A DNA stretch of 64,000 bases from positions 384,469,289 through 384,533,288 of the forward strand of contig CM066033.1 of the NCBI GenBank assembly GCA_033557465.1, in the 5' to 3' direction. Both the position numbers and the translations under genes were made by a program. A model generated the notes under the pieces. It made no database searches, was not told the origin of the DNA, and worked only from the letters and a program-made list of their open reading frames with translations. Each line of letters opens with the position of its first letter. Within the stretch, counting starts at the first letter, position 1. Positions 20,020 to 30,693 of the stretch are shown piece by piece. This stretch comes from Ichthyophis bannanicus. Lineage: Eukaryota > Chordata > Amphibia > Gymnophiona > Ichthyophiidae.

Positions 20020-20704
20020 CACATTCCTCGGGACTTGGGTTCGGATCGGTTTGTGTCCTTGGATAGGGTGATAGAGTTGGTTCGAAAGGCGGGTGACAAG
20101 GCGTAGAGGGCCAAGTGGATGGCCAAAGGGGATATTGAGTTGGTTTTTTGTTTGCTGCCAGTGCACCCACGGCAGTTGGTATGCGGGGTTTCCATAGTGA
20201 GGAGTGTATTTATTTTGACACAGGTGGGCTTATGGATTGCTCAATTGCTTGGGTGTACTTGGAGAAAGTTAGTACTTCACAGCAGTGGGTGATGGTCCAG
20301 AATGGGGGCTGGGCAGACGTGCGCATTATCTAGATGGATTTTTGTTCGTAGGCGCAGCAGGGCCGTCTGGGTGCCAGGAGCTTTTGGAGGGTTTTGTGGA
20401 AGTTTTGCGTGATTTGGGTGTCCCATTGGCCACAGGTAAGACCGAAGGCCCGGCGCCGAGGAGCAATTTTGGGAGAGGAGTTAGATTCAGTGGACAAGGT
20501 GGCTTGAGGTTGCGAGTGTGGATGGCAAACGTATGGGCCTCCGATAGGTTAGCGTTGAAGGAGATGCAGGCTTGGATAGGCTCTCTCAATGTCGCCTGGA
20601 GGGTTCGACCGAGGGGATGGGTGTTTATGCGGCAGCTGGCGGCATCAATGGCAAGAGTGCGCAGGCACATCACTGTATTAGAGTATCGAAGGGCTGCGGG
20701 CTGA
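20020..20704 (+). pseudogene. Ngaro/DIRS reverse transcriptase remnant
   Basis: Across frameshifts the text reads D-R-V-I-E-L-V (about 20065), Y-F-D-T-G-G-L-M-D-C-S-I-A-W-V-Y-L-E-K (about 20210-20270), Y-L-D-G-F-L-F-V-G-A-A-G (about 20327) and E-V-L-R-D-L-G-V-P-L-A-T-G-K-T-E-G (about 20400). These are the RT blocks of the DIRS/Ngaro group. The catalytic Y-L-D-D box has become Y-L-D-G. It would copy element RNA into DNA; this one is inactive. Confidence 0.75.
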
Positions 20705-20759
20705 TCTGTACATAGGTAATTTAATTTTGTAGGATTTCAATGGGGTGTCAGTAACAACG

Positions 20760-21210
20760 GAGGTGGAGATATTCAATGTAAATTTGCAGCTCTACATGGA
20801 TGCAGTGGGGGGTAGGGGTTTAGGAATTTACTTTGGGGGGGGGCGTGGAGGGCGGCTGGATGGCCGCAGTCTTGGCGTGAAGGGGGGTCATTAAATTGTT
20901 TCCTATTTTAGTAGTCTTGGAGTGGTGGCTGGACAGGCTTAGCAAACGAAGAGTGGTATGGTGGACGCTGTGGTTAGTGGGAGTAGTCGTGGCATGCCAT
21001 GATGTGTTGCGGTGGCAGCACTAGTGTGGGACATAGTGTAGCATGTTGGCGTTTGAATGTGTTTGTCAAGGCACAGCATATGGCGGGTGGTACTAACGAG
21101 ATTGATGATGCTCTCTCGTTTTCCAAGGGAGCGATTTTGGAAGGTGGCCCCAGAAGCAGACACAGAAGGATTTTGTGGTCCGGGAGTAATTATGGAGCAT
21201 TGGCCTAAGG
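20760..21210 (+). pseudogene. Ngaro/DIRS RNase H remnant
   Basis: N-L-Q-L-Y-M-D-A-V-G-G near 20780 matches the catalytic 'LYTDASG' block, and L-G-I-Y-F-G-G follows. Near 21050 N-V-F-V-K-A-Q-H and then I-D-D-A-L-S match the 'VKAxHVPG...ADALSR' end of the domain, with the first Asp kept. Frames are broken. It removes RNA during reverse transcription in intact elements. Confidence 0.65.
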
Positions 21211-21229
21211 GGAGGATGCATCTACTGGG

Positions 21230-21990
21230 GAGTTTGGTGTCAGCGGCGGCATGATCAGACTATCGGCGGGGTTGCGGAAAAGTGGTAGAATTATTGGTGG
21301 CCAGAGGTTGGCAGCCTGGTCCGGTGTCCGATCAGTTGAGGGGTCAGTAAAAAAACACAAAACAAAACGCGGTGTCGCCGGATCGACGGCGCATACCCAA
21401 GTAGCGGGATTTAGCTTTTGATAGAGCGGTAGGAGGGGGCTCCTCAACTAGGGGGAGTCCTAGTCTGCAGGCTATTCAAAGGGGCGAGCGGTCGCGGCCG
21501 GTTACAAGGGACTCCAGGCGGTCGATTACTCATGAATTGCTTGGGAGGTTCTGTGCTGCTTTACCCATGGTTGCAGGTTCATGGCAGGTTCTGATCTTGC
21601 AATTTTCGGTGCCTTCCGGATGGGATTTGGTGGTGAACTCCAGTAGGTCGGGTTAGGATGGCGGCATGCAGTGACAGCGTGTGCAGCTGAGGCAGGGCGA
21701 TTGCGGGTCCTTTTAGCAAAATCTAAGACAGACCCGCTAGGAAAAGGTTTGTGGGTTGTCTGGACTGAGATTGTGGGCCTGTCCACCTGTCCCATAGATG
21801 CATTGTGGGGGTACTTGAGGGTGCGTGCAGTGGCAGAGGGAGTGCAATGTATAGCAGTCCCGAGGTGGGGGTGGCAGTACATAGGTGAAGACCTGAGGCT
21901 GTCGGCTTCACATTCCTTCCGCATCGGCGGCGGTAGGCTTCCCGGAATGGGAGATATGAAGCATTGGCAGATGGTGTTCTCCAGCTTTTG
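21230..21990 (+). pseudogene. Ngaro tyrosine recombinase remnant
   Basis: Near 21700 R-L-R-V-L-L-A-K-S-K-T-D-P-L-G-K-G matches the central block of the recombinase, and near 21905 S-H-S-F-R-I-G-G-G matches the catalytic H-x-x-R box ('HSFRIGAAT'). The tyrosine end is lost near a long G run at 22006-22022. This enzyme would insert a circular DNA intermediate without duplicating the target. Confidence 0.7.
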
Positions 21991-22089
21991 GGTTATGTTT
22001 GTTTGTGGGGGGGGGGGGGGGGAGGAAGGGTTCGGGAAATGATGGCTGCTAATGATATTCTCTGTTTCAGTTAAGGGACAGAGTCATTG

Positions 22090-22790
22090 TGGCTGCTGGC
22101 TGCAGGGGCATGCTTTCGCTTAGTGGACTGGTCAGCGAGCAGCGGTGCAGCCGGTGGGTCCTAATTTGGGTCTTAATTCAGCTATGGTGTCTAGTTATAG
22201 CTGGGCGAGTGCGGTCTACGGGGACACAGCTTATGCCTTTGCTTCGGCACCAGGAGCGAGTATGGAGTAAGCCTGGGAGGCAACGACCTGGTCGTCTGGA
22301 CCGGCAAGCAATTATGTGAGCAGCAAAGGAGGATCTTGCTGTGGTGTTCCGTATGTTCCCTGGCATGGTTTTAATGTCTAATGTGGTTGGATATCAGTTC
22401 AAGGCCTGCTTGCCGGGACCAACGGCGTTTGTCGTGGGAGCTAACAAGAAATTAACCAACAGATCGGCCTTCGATTTGTGAGCAGGGAGCTTACCGAATC
22501 CGGCATTCAGGGGCGTCAGTTGACTGTGCAGGCTTGGTTTGACAGGAGGAGGCACACTTATTCCCAATGGGCAGGGATTTGCTCTTGAATGACTGGCAGG
22601 AGGCCTTGGAATGTGTGGGGCAGCGGGAGGGTTGCTGGTCACAGCTTGGTAGTGGGGGTGGGGGGCAGCACGGGGACATTAATGTCACCTTTGCCGGTGG
22701 CAGGATCCCGGAGGTTTCCAGGGTCCGGAGCCTTGGCTATACTTGGGTTGGGGGGCGGGGTGCCCCAGACCCAGACAACCCCTGCTGACC
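22090..22790 (+). pseudogene. SGNH-hydrolase-like ORF remnant of the Ngaro element
   Basis: Near 22275-22310 the frame reads G-G-N-D-L-V-V-W-T-G-K-Q-L-C-E-Q; GGND is the block III signature of SGNH hydrolases, and this extra domain is known in Ngaro elements. Further on come C-A-G-L-V, then H-L-F-P-M-G-R-D-L-L-L-N-D-W-Q, which fits the 'DG.HL...G' histidine block. Its function in the element is not known. The start and middle are frameshifted. Confidence 0.6.
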
Positions 22791-22990
22791 TTTGCTAATT
22801 ACATGGCGAGGTCGGAGAAAGGGGTAGGCGGATTGCCGGTGGCCTGACCGTGGCCAAAGCGGAGGTGATGTCACCTTGCTAATTGTATGGCTGGTGGCGC
22901 ATGGTTCCGCTTTGGGCTGGTTAAGAGGTTTATTCTTGGATTGTAATGTTTAACGTGTTAAAAATGTTAATAAAGCTGTGACCAGTTGTT

Positions 22991-25545
22991 TGCCATGAAC
23001 ATGTTGTGTTTGTAGTTTTTGGGCTTATGGAGGTGGGGGCAGTAAAGGGGGCAAAAAGAGTGGGGGAAGAGGGGGATGTGGCAAAGGGGACCGGGAGCAC
23101 CTGGTCCGATCTACCTCGGTTAATGTATATGGTTATGATTGTGATATTAAGATTTCTCTTTTAAAGGTTTATCCCAGTTTTCACTAAGGGAATGACATTT
23201 TTGGCATTTGTCTTTTATATAGACGCCAGTTATTGGGCCATTAAGACTTTGATCTATAGTTTTACCTAGAGAATAGTTATCGTTTTTAGACTTCTCTTGA
23301 TGAAGGCTAGGTACCTCTCATTGAGTAGTGTTACTTGTCCTATTTCAAGTGGAGTTTTTCTTCCCAACTCTTGGTCTATTATGTCTTGTTTTAAGATAAC
23401 AACATATGGGTGGAGTGATTTTTAGACAGGTTTTTTGGTCTCTTGTTTACTTGTTTTTATCTTTTTATTTGTAATTTATTCAGGTCTAATTTTCTATAAA
23501 GATGTTTTTATTAGTTTCATCCATATGAGCCGGTGCATTTATGTGGTCTAAATGCATCTGTTTTTAGTTCAGTGGAGGTTTTTTTGAGTTTGTGCATTTT
23601 TATATTTTTTTTGGTCCTATCTGGAATGTCATGCTATTGGGTAGTGGTTCCTTATGGACAAGTGACCCAATGAATGAAATATTGTTGTGGTCTCATAAAA
23701 ATACATGCCTTTCTGGATTTTTTTAAAGGTTTCTAATTTTTCATGGTATTTCCTCTTTTTCTGTGCATGTATCGTCTCATATTTGTTATTGTTACATTTA
23801 AGAAACTGATATTTGCCCTCAAAGTTTTTGTCTCACTCAAGTAGCTGCTGTGCCTAACAGTGATGTTCCTTTTGCTGGCTGAATTGTTGGTCTGAGGTGC
23901 TTTCTGTTTTTTTGGCACTCTTTTGAAGTGTGTCTGGGCGCAGTTACTCTTCTAGAAGTGTTTTATGTATATTTTAATTGATTTATTGGTTGATGCTCCC
24001 CTGCGTTATTTCTCATATGTGGAGCATAAAGAGCTGATTAAGTGTTTATGGGAGCCTTTTTTCCCTTCAATTTTTCTTTTATCCAAATGTAATCATGTTT
24101 TCTTACACGGTTGAGCATATACGAGTATTGACGTGTTTGGGTTTTTTTTAATAAAATGGGTACGTTTTTTGAATGAGCCCCTTTTATTTTTGTCCGTTTC
24201 AATTTGTACAGTATGCATGGCTCGGTTCTTACATTTTTGATTTTTTAAGGGACATATATGATGATTTCTCATTTCCTAATGCTGTGTCCAGGCTGACTAT
24301 GCTAACTCTTTCTTAGGCAAATTTATTTGTCCTTTTACACATGTATTAGTGCAGAGTTAGCATTTAAGGGAGGGCATGCACTCTAGTTCCTTTTACTTTT
24401 GTTTTCTCATTAGATACTGAAGGTAAGAGCCGATTCCCTTGTGCACAGTTTCCCCTTGTCTCTGTTAGCTCTAATCTGGTAGTTTCTCAGCATTGCCGTT
24501 TAAGACATATATTTTATTTCTTGTTACTTACATTATAGAAAGCCTCCTTGTATAACCTTCTATGTTACCGTTTACTTTTTTATGGACATTGCACGCCTCT
24601 TGCTTATAGTGATGGCTTTCTTGGTAAATCACTTGTAGTGCAGTATGGATAGATAGGTGTTTTGGGCTTCCTATTGCGGCATTTAATTTAGTACTGTATC
24701 TTTGGCAATTCATAACATATGTCTTTTGAGAAAGGTATGTGAGTTCCTGTCGTTCCATTAAGGTAAGAAATGTACAGGTATGTGCCTTACTCATGTGGCT
24801 ACACAAATAGGGGAATGGATCCAAGTATGCATTAGTATTATATGTTTTCTTATTAGAGTTTCCTTTTTTCAGTTGGGACAAGTGAGGAGAGCTTTGTCTC
24901 ATTTCCCACTGATGTACTGCCATGCTTTTGCCGTTTTTCAGCATGGGCATAGCGCAGTTGGTTGTTAATAATTGTTATATCTTGTGTTTTTCATTTTTTA
25001 TTTCTTGATGTCACACAGGTATACGTGAGAAGCATTTTTTTAGTTTTCTGCCACTGGTAGGACTGCAACATTTTGTAGTTTTTTCTTTTTTTATGAAATA
25101 GCTTTGAGTTGATTTAGTAGTCATATTTTGCCTGTGATACATGTGTCAGTATCTACGTTTTTCACCTTGTACTGGTTCCTTGTTTTCTTATTTCTGTATG
25201 TAGATAATGAAGACAGTTAGTTGTAAAGTTTTATTGTATTATTTATATCTACTGCTTTATATGCATTATTTAGTTTTTATATATGTTTTGTTACAGGTGA
25301 TTTTCTTATGTACGTATTATCTTTATTGCCACTGGAGTTTGTATACGACTGACTTTTAAGTGGTATTGTATTTATTTTTTATTTTATTGTCTTTTTTTAA
25401 TTTAGTTTGGAGAGTATTTTTGAATATCTAATGTTCATGTATGTCTTTGTTCTTGACCCCTGATGCAGGCTGACAGCCGAAACTTGGCCAAGTCGGGTCT
25501 TGACCCTTGAAGGTTTTATGCAATAAAGGTTTTCCTGCTTTTAAG
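22991..25545 (+). mobile_element. T-rich non-coding unit A ending in a hammerhead motif and AATAAAG
   Basis: About 2.4 kb of T-rich plus-strand sequence without a credible coding frame. It ends with a hammerhead-like motif (25455-25499), a spacer and GCAATAAAGGTTTTC (about 25520-25534). The same order, T-rich leader, hammerhead, spacer, AATAAAG, occurs at 37803-37880 and 50607-50690. The left end is uncertain (Ngaro sequence stops near 22990). It is probably a non-autonomous element related to Penelope; I know of no named family to assign. Confidence 0.45.
25455..25499 (+). ncRNA. Hammerhead-ribozyme-like motif (unit A)
   Basis: Order: GACCC, CTGATGCA, perfect stem II GGCT-GAC-AGCC, GAAA, stem III CTTGGCCAAG, TC (cleavage site), GGGTC. 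GACCC pairs with GGGTC to form stem I. The only departure from the consensus CUGANGA is an extra C before the last A. The fold, short stem III and GAAA fit type I hammerheads, as known from Penelope-like elements. Confidence 0.65.
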
Positions 25546-25739
25546 TGGGTGTGGCCGTGTCTCCCCTTCACTGCTTTTTTGATCTTTGTGGTTCCAGCAG
25601 GGTTTGTCCTTCCTTTTGCCTTTGTGTTACACAGCATCTCCTACCCACAGCATCCCTTAATAGCCTGACATGCCTCTTTCCATGACTTTGCCATGAAGGA
25701 AAAATTGCAGCCAATGCAAGGTCCCTGGGTACCCAGGTG

Positions 25740-26090
25740 TAAGAATTCAATAAAGTGGAGGTCTTCATGGATATAGCTCTCTCACAGCTTTGCAAGAAGA
25801 GAGAAATAAAGGGATTCATGAGGCTACCGAAAGAGGAGAACATCAGGTACAGGTGGACATTCCCCTTTGGTCTACTATTCCCGATAAGCGAAAAACTTTT
25901 AAAATGTGTAGGAAAGTGGCAGCATTATGGGCATTGGCAGAGGTGGGAATAAAGGGAGTGGCGGCCCTAGCCTCCAATATGAGTTCATATTGAATGACAA
26001 AGACTGTCCCCATGGAGGAAGATAATTGAGAAGGCACTTTGAGGATTTCAGGCAAAAGGATGCTGTCTGTCAGTATCACAATTGATGGGT
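25740..26090 (+). pseudogene. Possible L1-type ORF1 fragment
   Basis: The plus frame holds V-F-M-D-I-A-L-S-Q-L-C-K-K-R and then I-R-Y-R-W-T-F-P-F-G-L-L-F. The 'YRWxFPFxLxF' block resembles the C-terminal domain of ORF1 proteins in frog L1-like elements. Too little remains for certainty. Confidence 0.3.
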
Positions 26091-26099
26091 AAACTATTT

Positions 26100-26420
26100 A
26101 AGACTAATAAGAGAAAATATTTTTTTCACTCAACGTGTAATCAAACTCTGGAATTTGTTACCGGAGGATGTAGTAAAAGCTGTTAGTTTAGCTGGGTTTA
26201 AAAAAGGTTTGGACAAGTTCCTGGAGGAAAGGTCCATAAACCATTATTAAAAGGGACCCAGGATATCATTGCATGACCAAATACAAGCATTGTGGAACCT
26301 GTGTCTTTTGGGGAGATATGCTAGGTACTTATGACCTAGATTGGCCACTATTGGAAACAGGATATTGGGCTTGACGGACCTTGGTCTGACCCAGTATGGC
26401 ATATCTGATGTTCTTCAAAT
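26100..26420 (+). mobile_element. CR1 LINE 3' end, plus strand
   Basis: The frame reads R-K-Y-F-F-H-S-T then L-E-F-V-T-G-G or, shifted, W-N-L-L-P-E-D-V-V-K-A-V, followed by F-K-K-G-L-D-K-F-L-E-E-R. The 3' UTR contains ATTGGCCACTATTGGAAACA and 'GGCTTGACGGACCTTGGTCT', typical of CR1. It is severely 5'-truncated. Confidence 0.8.
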
Positions 26421-26749
26421 AAGGATGTATGGGGTTGGAATGGCTGGCCTCTGCACAGGGCACAGAATACTTGCTGACTTGGGGAACGATAGGCCCTTTA
26501 CCAGTTCCAGCCTTGGGTCAAGCCTGAGATCCTCTCAAGCATCAGATGCTCTGTTGGGGGGATGGGCCGTGGCTGCATCGGGAGATGCAGGCTGTGCGCG
26601 AGGAGTGAATTGGTCTTAAAACATCACCACAATGCTTCATAGGACCTGCGCATGCTCTGTACTGATCTCACCAGGCAGACATTGGATAGGGTTGGCTCCA
26701 ATGAAACCATGCACATTACCTCTCCCCTCCCTTCAGCTAATATTAATGT
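26421..26749. other. Unassigned
   Basis: No coding or repeat signal beyond a short frame without homology that I can recognise. Confidence 0.3.
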
Positions 26750-27205
26750 GAGTGCCAAAAAAGGGGGACATGTGGATATCCAGCAGACATGTAATACCTG
26801 AAGAATGGAGGATGGCCATTGTAACGCCTATCTTTAAAAAGGGTTCCAGGGATGATCCGGGAAACTACAGACCGGTGAGCCTGATGTCAGTACCGGGAAA
26901 AATGATAGAAACCATCATAAAGAAAAAAATTAGTGAACATGTAGATAGTCATGGCTTAATGGGAGACAGCCAACATGGCTTTAGACAAGGAAGATCTTGT
27001 CTTATTAATCTGTTATGTTTTTTTGAAGGTGTACAATAGCTCACTTTATAGTATAGCTCACAATATATATAGTGCACCTTTTCCCAAGACATTTAATCAT
27101 ATATTTACAAACTATGTATATATTATCACAGATTTTTTCACTACTACTAATTTTCTCTTTTGTTAAACCGCTTTGATTGTATGATAAGGCGGTATAAAAA
27201 TCCAA

Positions 27206-27237
<32 letters not shown>

Positions 27238-27268
27238 AATAAAGTAGACAAAGGTGAGTTGATTGACA
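26750..27268 (+). mobile_element. CR1 RT fragment with a LINE tail inserted
   Basis: At 26790-27030 the frame reads I-P-E-E-W-R-M-A-I-V-T-P-I-F-K-K-G, N-Y-R-P-V-S-L-M-S-V-P-G-K-M-I-E and Q-H-G-F-R-Q-G-R-S-C-L, the RT blocks before motif A. The frame breaks at 27030 and resumes at 27243 with V-D-K-G-E-L-I-D-I, so a roughly 210-bp piece was inserted. The CR1 ends near 27268, at the RTE-like LINE. Confidence 0.75.
27030..27243 (+). mobile_element. LINE 3'-end insertion in the CR1
   Basis: It ends 'AACCGCTTTG...ATAAGGCGGTATAAAAATCC' and (AAAT)n at about 27205-27236, the hairpin and tail of an L2-group LINE. The same tail is on the minus strand at 28330-28390. It is 3' UTR only, with no coding part. 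Confidence 0.65.
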
Positions 27269-28325
27269 TCTCTGCTCTTGAGAATCTTGTCGAGGTCCTT
27301 CATAGCCATTCTGCCAAGAGCAATGTGTCATTGTATTTCTTGACCACTTGTCCTTTCTTTATTGATTGCTGATCTAAGTAGGTTAAAGTTGTCACTATTT
27401 CAATTTCTTCTCCATCAGTGATGAACTTATTGATATTACCAGTTGTCAGGATCTTTGTTTTCTTAACGTTAAGGTGCAGGCCCATTTTAAGACTATGTTC
27501 CTTGATCTTCAGAAGCAAATGTTTCAGATTGTCTTCACTTTCAGCCAGTAATGTGGTATCATCTGCCTAGCAAAGTTTGCTGATGAGTCTTCCACCAATC
27601 TTCATACCTCTGTTGTCTTCATACAGCCCTGCTTCTCTTATGATATGTTTTGCATATAAATTAAAGGGGTAGGGGGAAAGGATGCAGCCTTGTTGTGCAC
27701 CTTTGCTGATTTTAAACCATTCTGTTTCTCCTTGTGCCATTCAAACTGTTGCTTCTTGATCAATGTAAAAGGTTGTGCAAGAGAACTATCAGGTGGTCTG
27801 GTATACCCATGCTTCTTGATGTGGCCCAGAGTTTCTCATGGTTTACACAGTCAAAAGCCTTGCTGTAGTCAATAAAATACATATGGATATCCTTTTGGTA
27901 TTCTTTTGGCTTTTCAAGGATCCATCTCACATCCGCGATGATGTTTCTCATTCCTCGCCCTTTCCTGAGCCCTGCTTGCACTTCAGACAGTTCTCGTTCC
28001 AGGTATGGCTGTAGTCTCTGCTGAATGTTCTTGAGTAGAATCTTGCTGGCATTTGGGATCACAGCAAATGTGCGATAATTTCCACAGTCTGTCAGATCAC
28101 CTTTCTTCAGTATTGGTATAAACCCAGATCTTTTCCAATCAGTTGGCCATGAATTTGCTTCCAAATTTCCTGGCAGAGCCTTGAAAGTATGGTAACAGCT
28201 TCAGCCGATTGCTGTAATACTTCAGTCGGAATGCCATCAGTGCCCAGTGCTTTGTTCTTTGATAAGGTTTTCGATGCTGCTCTGACTTCTTCTTTCATCA
28301 CCAATGGTTCCTGATCATAAGGTAC
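27268..28325 (-). mobile_element. RTE-type LINE RT fragment, minus strand
   Basis: The minus-strand frames give N-K-A-L-G-T-D-G-I-P-T-E-V-L, W-P-T-D-W-K-R-S-G-F-I-P-I-L-K-K-G-D, E-V-Q-A-G-L-R-K-G-R-G-M-R-N, F-I-D-Y-S-K-A-F-D-C-V-N-H (motif A) and M-G-L-H-L-N-V-K-K-T-K-I-L. These match RTE/BovB-type RTs. Motif C falls in a broken part (about 27570). Both ends are cut: CR1 on the left, an L2-group LINE on the right. Confidence 0.7.
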
Positions 28326-29460
28326 AGGTTTAATTATTTAATTTTATTTATTTAACCGTATTGTTATACCGCCTTATCCTTCAGTCAAGGCAGTTTACAA
28401 TGTAACTCAAAAGTATACATGGAACCTTTAACTAGTGTACAACAAACACTTAAACAAGGGAGGGGAAGGGTAGGTTAGTTACATGATTAACTATGTAATG
28501 TCATGTGTGTATGACATAACTATATACAGTTCATTGTGCAGCGTTAAGGATGAGTGGCCAGGGGTCAACAGATGGTGGTTTGGGTCTTATCTCCTGTCAG
28601 GTGGTTATATGATGTGTCCCAGGTGGTTTGTGTAGAGCAGAGTTTTCAACTATTTCCTGAAGTTTTTGATGTCAGTGGTTGCTCACATGTTGTCTGGGAA
28701 CGAGTTCCATAGTGAAAATGTCTTCCAGATGTGGATTGGTTGGTCTTTTGGTATTCATGTGTTGTAACAATCATATGCTTGTTGTTATTTCTCCTGGGTT
28801 GGATGCTTGTGTCTCTCATTATGCAGTCTTGTAGGATGTCAGCTGATGATCGGTTGATGTTTTTGAAGATGTTTAAGGTTGATTTGCATCTGATGCGGGA
28901 GTGTATTGTGAGCCAGTGTGGTTGGTCAAGTATAGGGGTGATGTGCTCTTGTTTGGGTGTTCCTGTGATGAGTCACGCTGCTGTATTTTGTGCTATTTGG
29001 AGTGGCATGATGGTTTGTTTTGGGAGCCCCTAATAGAGCGAGTTGCAATAATCAAATGTTGGGGTGATGACTGCCTGGCAGATGGTGCGGAAGTGATCTT
29101 GGTCCAGAAACAGTTTTAGCTTCCTGATTACTTTCATTTTATGGTAGGCATTAGCAGTGGTCTTTTTTATGTGAGGCTGCATGGTGAAGTATTGATCCAC
29201 GGTGATTCCTAGATATTTGATTTCTTTCTTTATTGTTATGGGCTTTTGTTGTATGATGATTGATTGTGGTGGGACAAATGAGGTATCCCTTGTGACAAAA
29301 AGTGCCTCTGTCTTTTTGTAGTTTATGGATAGGTTGTTATTGTTGAGCCATATGAAATGGCTGTTGGTCCACTTGATCTTTATGGTATAATGACTCTGTA
29401 TATTCTTTCCACCTTTTCTTCTCAGCATCATTCAACATGGATCCTTGAGTATCTTGTAGC
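28326..29460 (-). mobile_element. L2-group LINE 3' half, minus strand
   Basis: The (AAAT)n tail and GGCGGTATAAC hairpin lie at 28326-28400. The frame 29431-29030 encodes N-N-N-L-S-I-N-Y-K-K-T-E-A-L, E-I-K-Y-L-G-I-T-V-D and F-D-Y-C-N-S-L-Y, the post-RT region. Near 28740-28700 the frame gives S-L-W-N-S-F-P-D-N-M, the C-terminal block. It is 5'-truncated before the RT motifs and abuts the RTE-like fragment. Confidence 0.7.
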
Positions 29461-30290
29461 ATTCCAATTCGAGGATGACCTCTTATAAGTAACTAATCAC
29501 CCTATTGCACGCAATATTCTCAATTGGATTATTTTATATGCACGTATGATTAGCATCAAATATAGAAAAGATCCATAGCAAATAGGGCCCATGTTATATT
29601 TAGATAATTATGTCTTCAGGGAGTACAGGGACTACCCCCTGGCTTTCCTACAATGAACACAATGAATGGAAATTAAAGCTTATATGTTGTGGGGCACAGA
29701 AGATATAAGTTTATAGTGAAGGAAAAGACTAGCTTTCAAAGGTTAAAATGGTATACAGTTCTGACCTGAAGGTGGTTTTAACCTCTGAAAGCTGGTCCAA
29801 AAATAAATTAAATTAGTACAATAAAAGAAGTATCAACTTATTTCCATTTTTTGTCGTTTTAACTATCATTAGTGGACTAAGTTACAACACCATTTTATCC
29901 AATATTATAGTGCATTTTACTGCATCGGACCCATAGTCGCTGGGACAATACCACCAACTACTGTGCCCTAAACATAGTGCCCCCCCTTCTCCCAGAAACA
30001 CTGTTCTCTCCTGTTTACTTAGTCCTCCCTCACTTTTGAAGGCCAACACCTTTTGCCTTTTCCCACATTACGGCAGCTAAGTAAACCCCTACCAGCCTGT
30101 GGTACAGTCTCCAGATGAGGCACAGCTACAGCACAAAAAACGAGGGAAGCAGAAATCCCGATTTTAGAGCCTGTAATCCCCCAGCCTTCATTCCGCTCAG
30201 TCTTCAGCCGCTAACAATAGACCAGATCATCTGCTTACAGGACAAATCTCGTGCCTTCTCCCAGTTCACGCCCTCAAGAGCATGCGTAAT
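29461..30290. other. Unassigned, AT-rich
   Basis: No transposon protein, SINE head or inverted repeat recognised. From about 30080 base composition becomes more GC-rich on approach to the exon-like segment. Confidence 0.3.
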
Positions 30291-30452
30291 AGCTGGCAGA
30301 ACTGGAAGCGGCAGTCAGTGTAGAACGGTGATGTCACCTGTTGACACGCATGAGCGGAAGAGTACCACACTTGTTTCCATATTTCCTTTCTCTAGTAGTT
30401 GCTGGAGGAAAAACAGGAACCTCAGTCGCGAAGGAAAAAGGGACCTAATGAG
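30290..30452 (+). other. Candidate promoter and first exon of a host gene
   Basis: A locally CpG-containing stretch with a CGGAAG (ETS-like) site near 30353 and a pyrimidine run ATTTCCTTTCTC near 30380, followed by about 60 bases and then AATGAG|GTGAGC, where GTGAGC at 30453 is a good splice donor. No transposon homology was seen here. Identity unknown. If translation started at this ATG, joining to the next candidate exon would hit a stop, so the ATG may be upstream or untranslated. Confidence 0.3.
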
Positions 30453-30630
30453 GTGAGCACCCCCTTCACTTGTCAACTCTTCTGTATGTTCACGCTACTC
30501 TGGTAGTCTCAGGTTCGCGAGATTAGCGCCAGAGTGTATCTCTTTGGTGCTGCATCTCCTTATTCGATATTTGGGATAGGGCAGCAGAAAGGTTGGTCTG
30601 GCCAGGACCCTGGTGGCTCCCCCCTTTCAG

Positions 30631-30693
30631 ACGCTTGTGCTTGGTACTATGAAGTCCTTGATTTCAATCTGCCCAGCTTTCTTCTTACAGCAG
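30631..30693 (+). other. Candidate 63-nt internal exon
   Basis: It is preceded by a strong acceptor (CCCCCCTTTCAG) and followed by a strong donor (CAG|GTACGTAA at 30694). The frame from its own ATG reads M-K-S-L-I-S-I-C-P-A-F-F-L-Q-Q, which could start a mitochondrial or secreted leader. I do not recognise the protein, and chance splice signals are possible. Confidence 0.3.

Larger units (their letters stand above)
17480..22990 (+). mobile_element. Ngaro-type (DIRS-order) tyrosine-recombinase retrotransposon, decayed
   Basis: About 5.5 kb on the plus strand. In order: a CpG-rich 5' region (17480-18060), gag-like sequence (18300-19900), RT (20020-20704), RNase H (20760-21210), tyrosine recombinase (21230-21990) and an SGNH-hydrolase-like region (22090-22790). 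It ends near AATAAAG at 22970. The SGNH-like ORF downstream of the recombinase marks the Ngaro branch. Frames are broken throughout. The split direct repeats expected of Ngaro could not be delimited by eye, so both ends are approximate. Confidence 0.7.

Noticed and set aside
24528..24950. A 140-codon minus-strand frame in T-rich unit A
   Set aside because: No domain recognised; A-rich on its coding strand as expected from composition, and no counterpart in units B and C.
30115..30456. A 113-codon protein-coding gene
   Set aside because: The frame has no homology and runs through the putative promoter and splice donor; probably chance.
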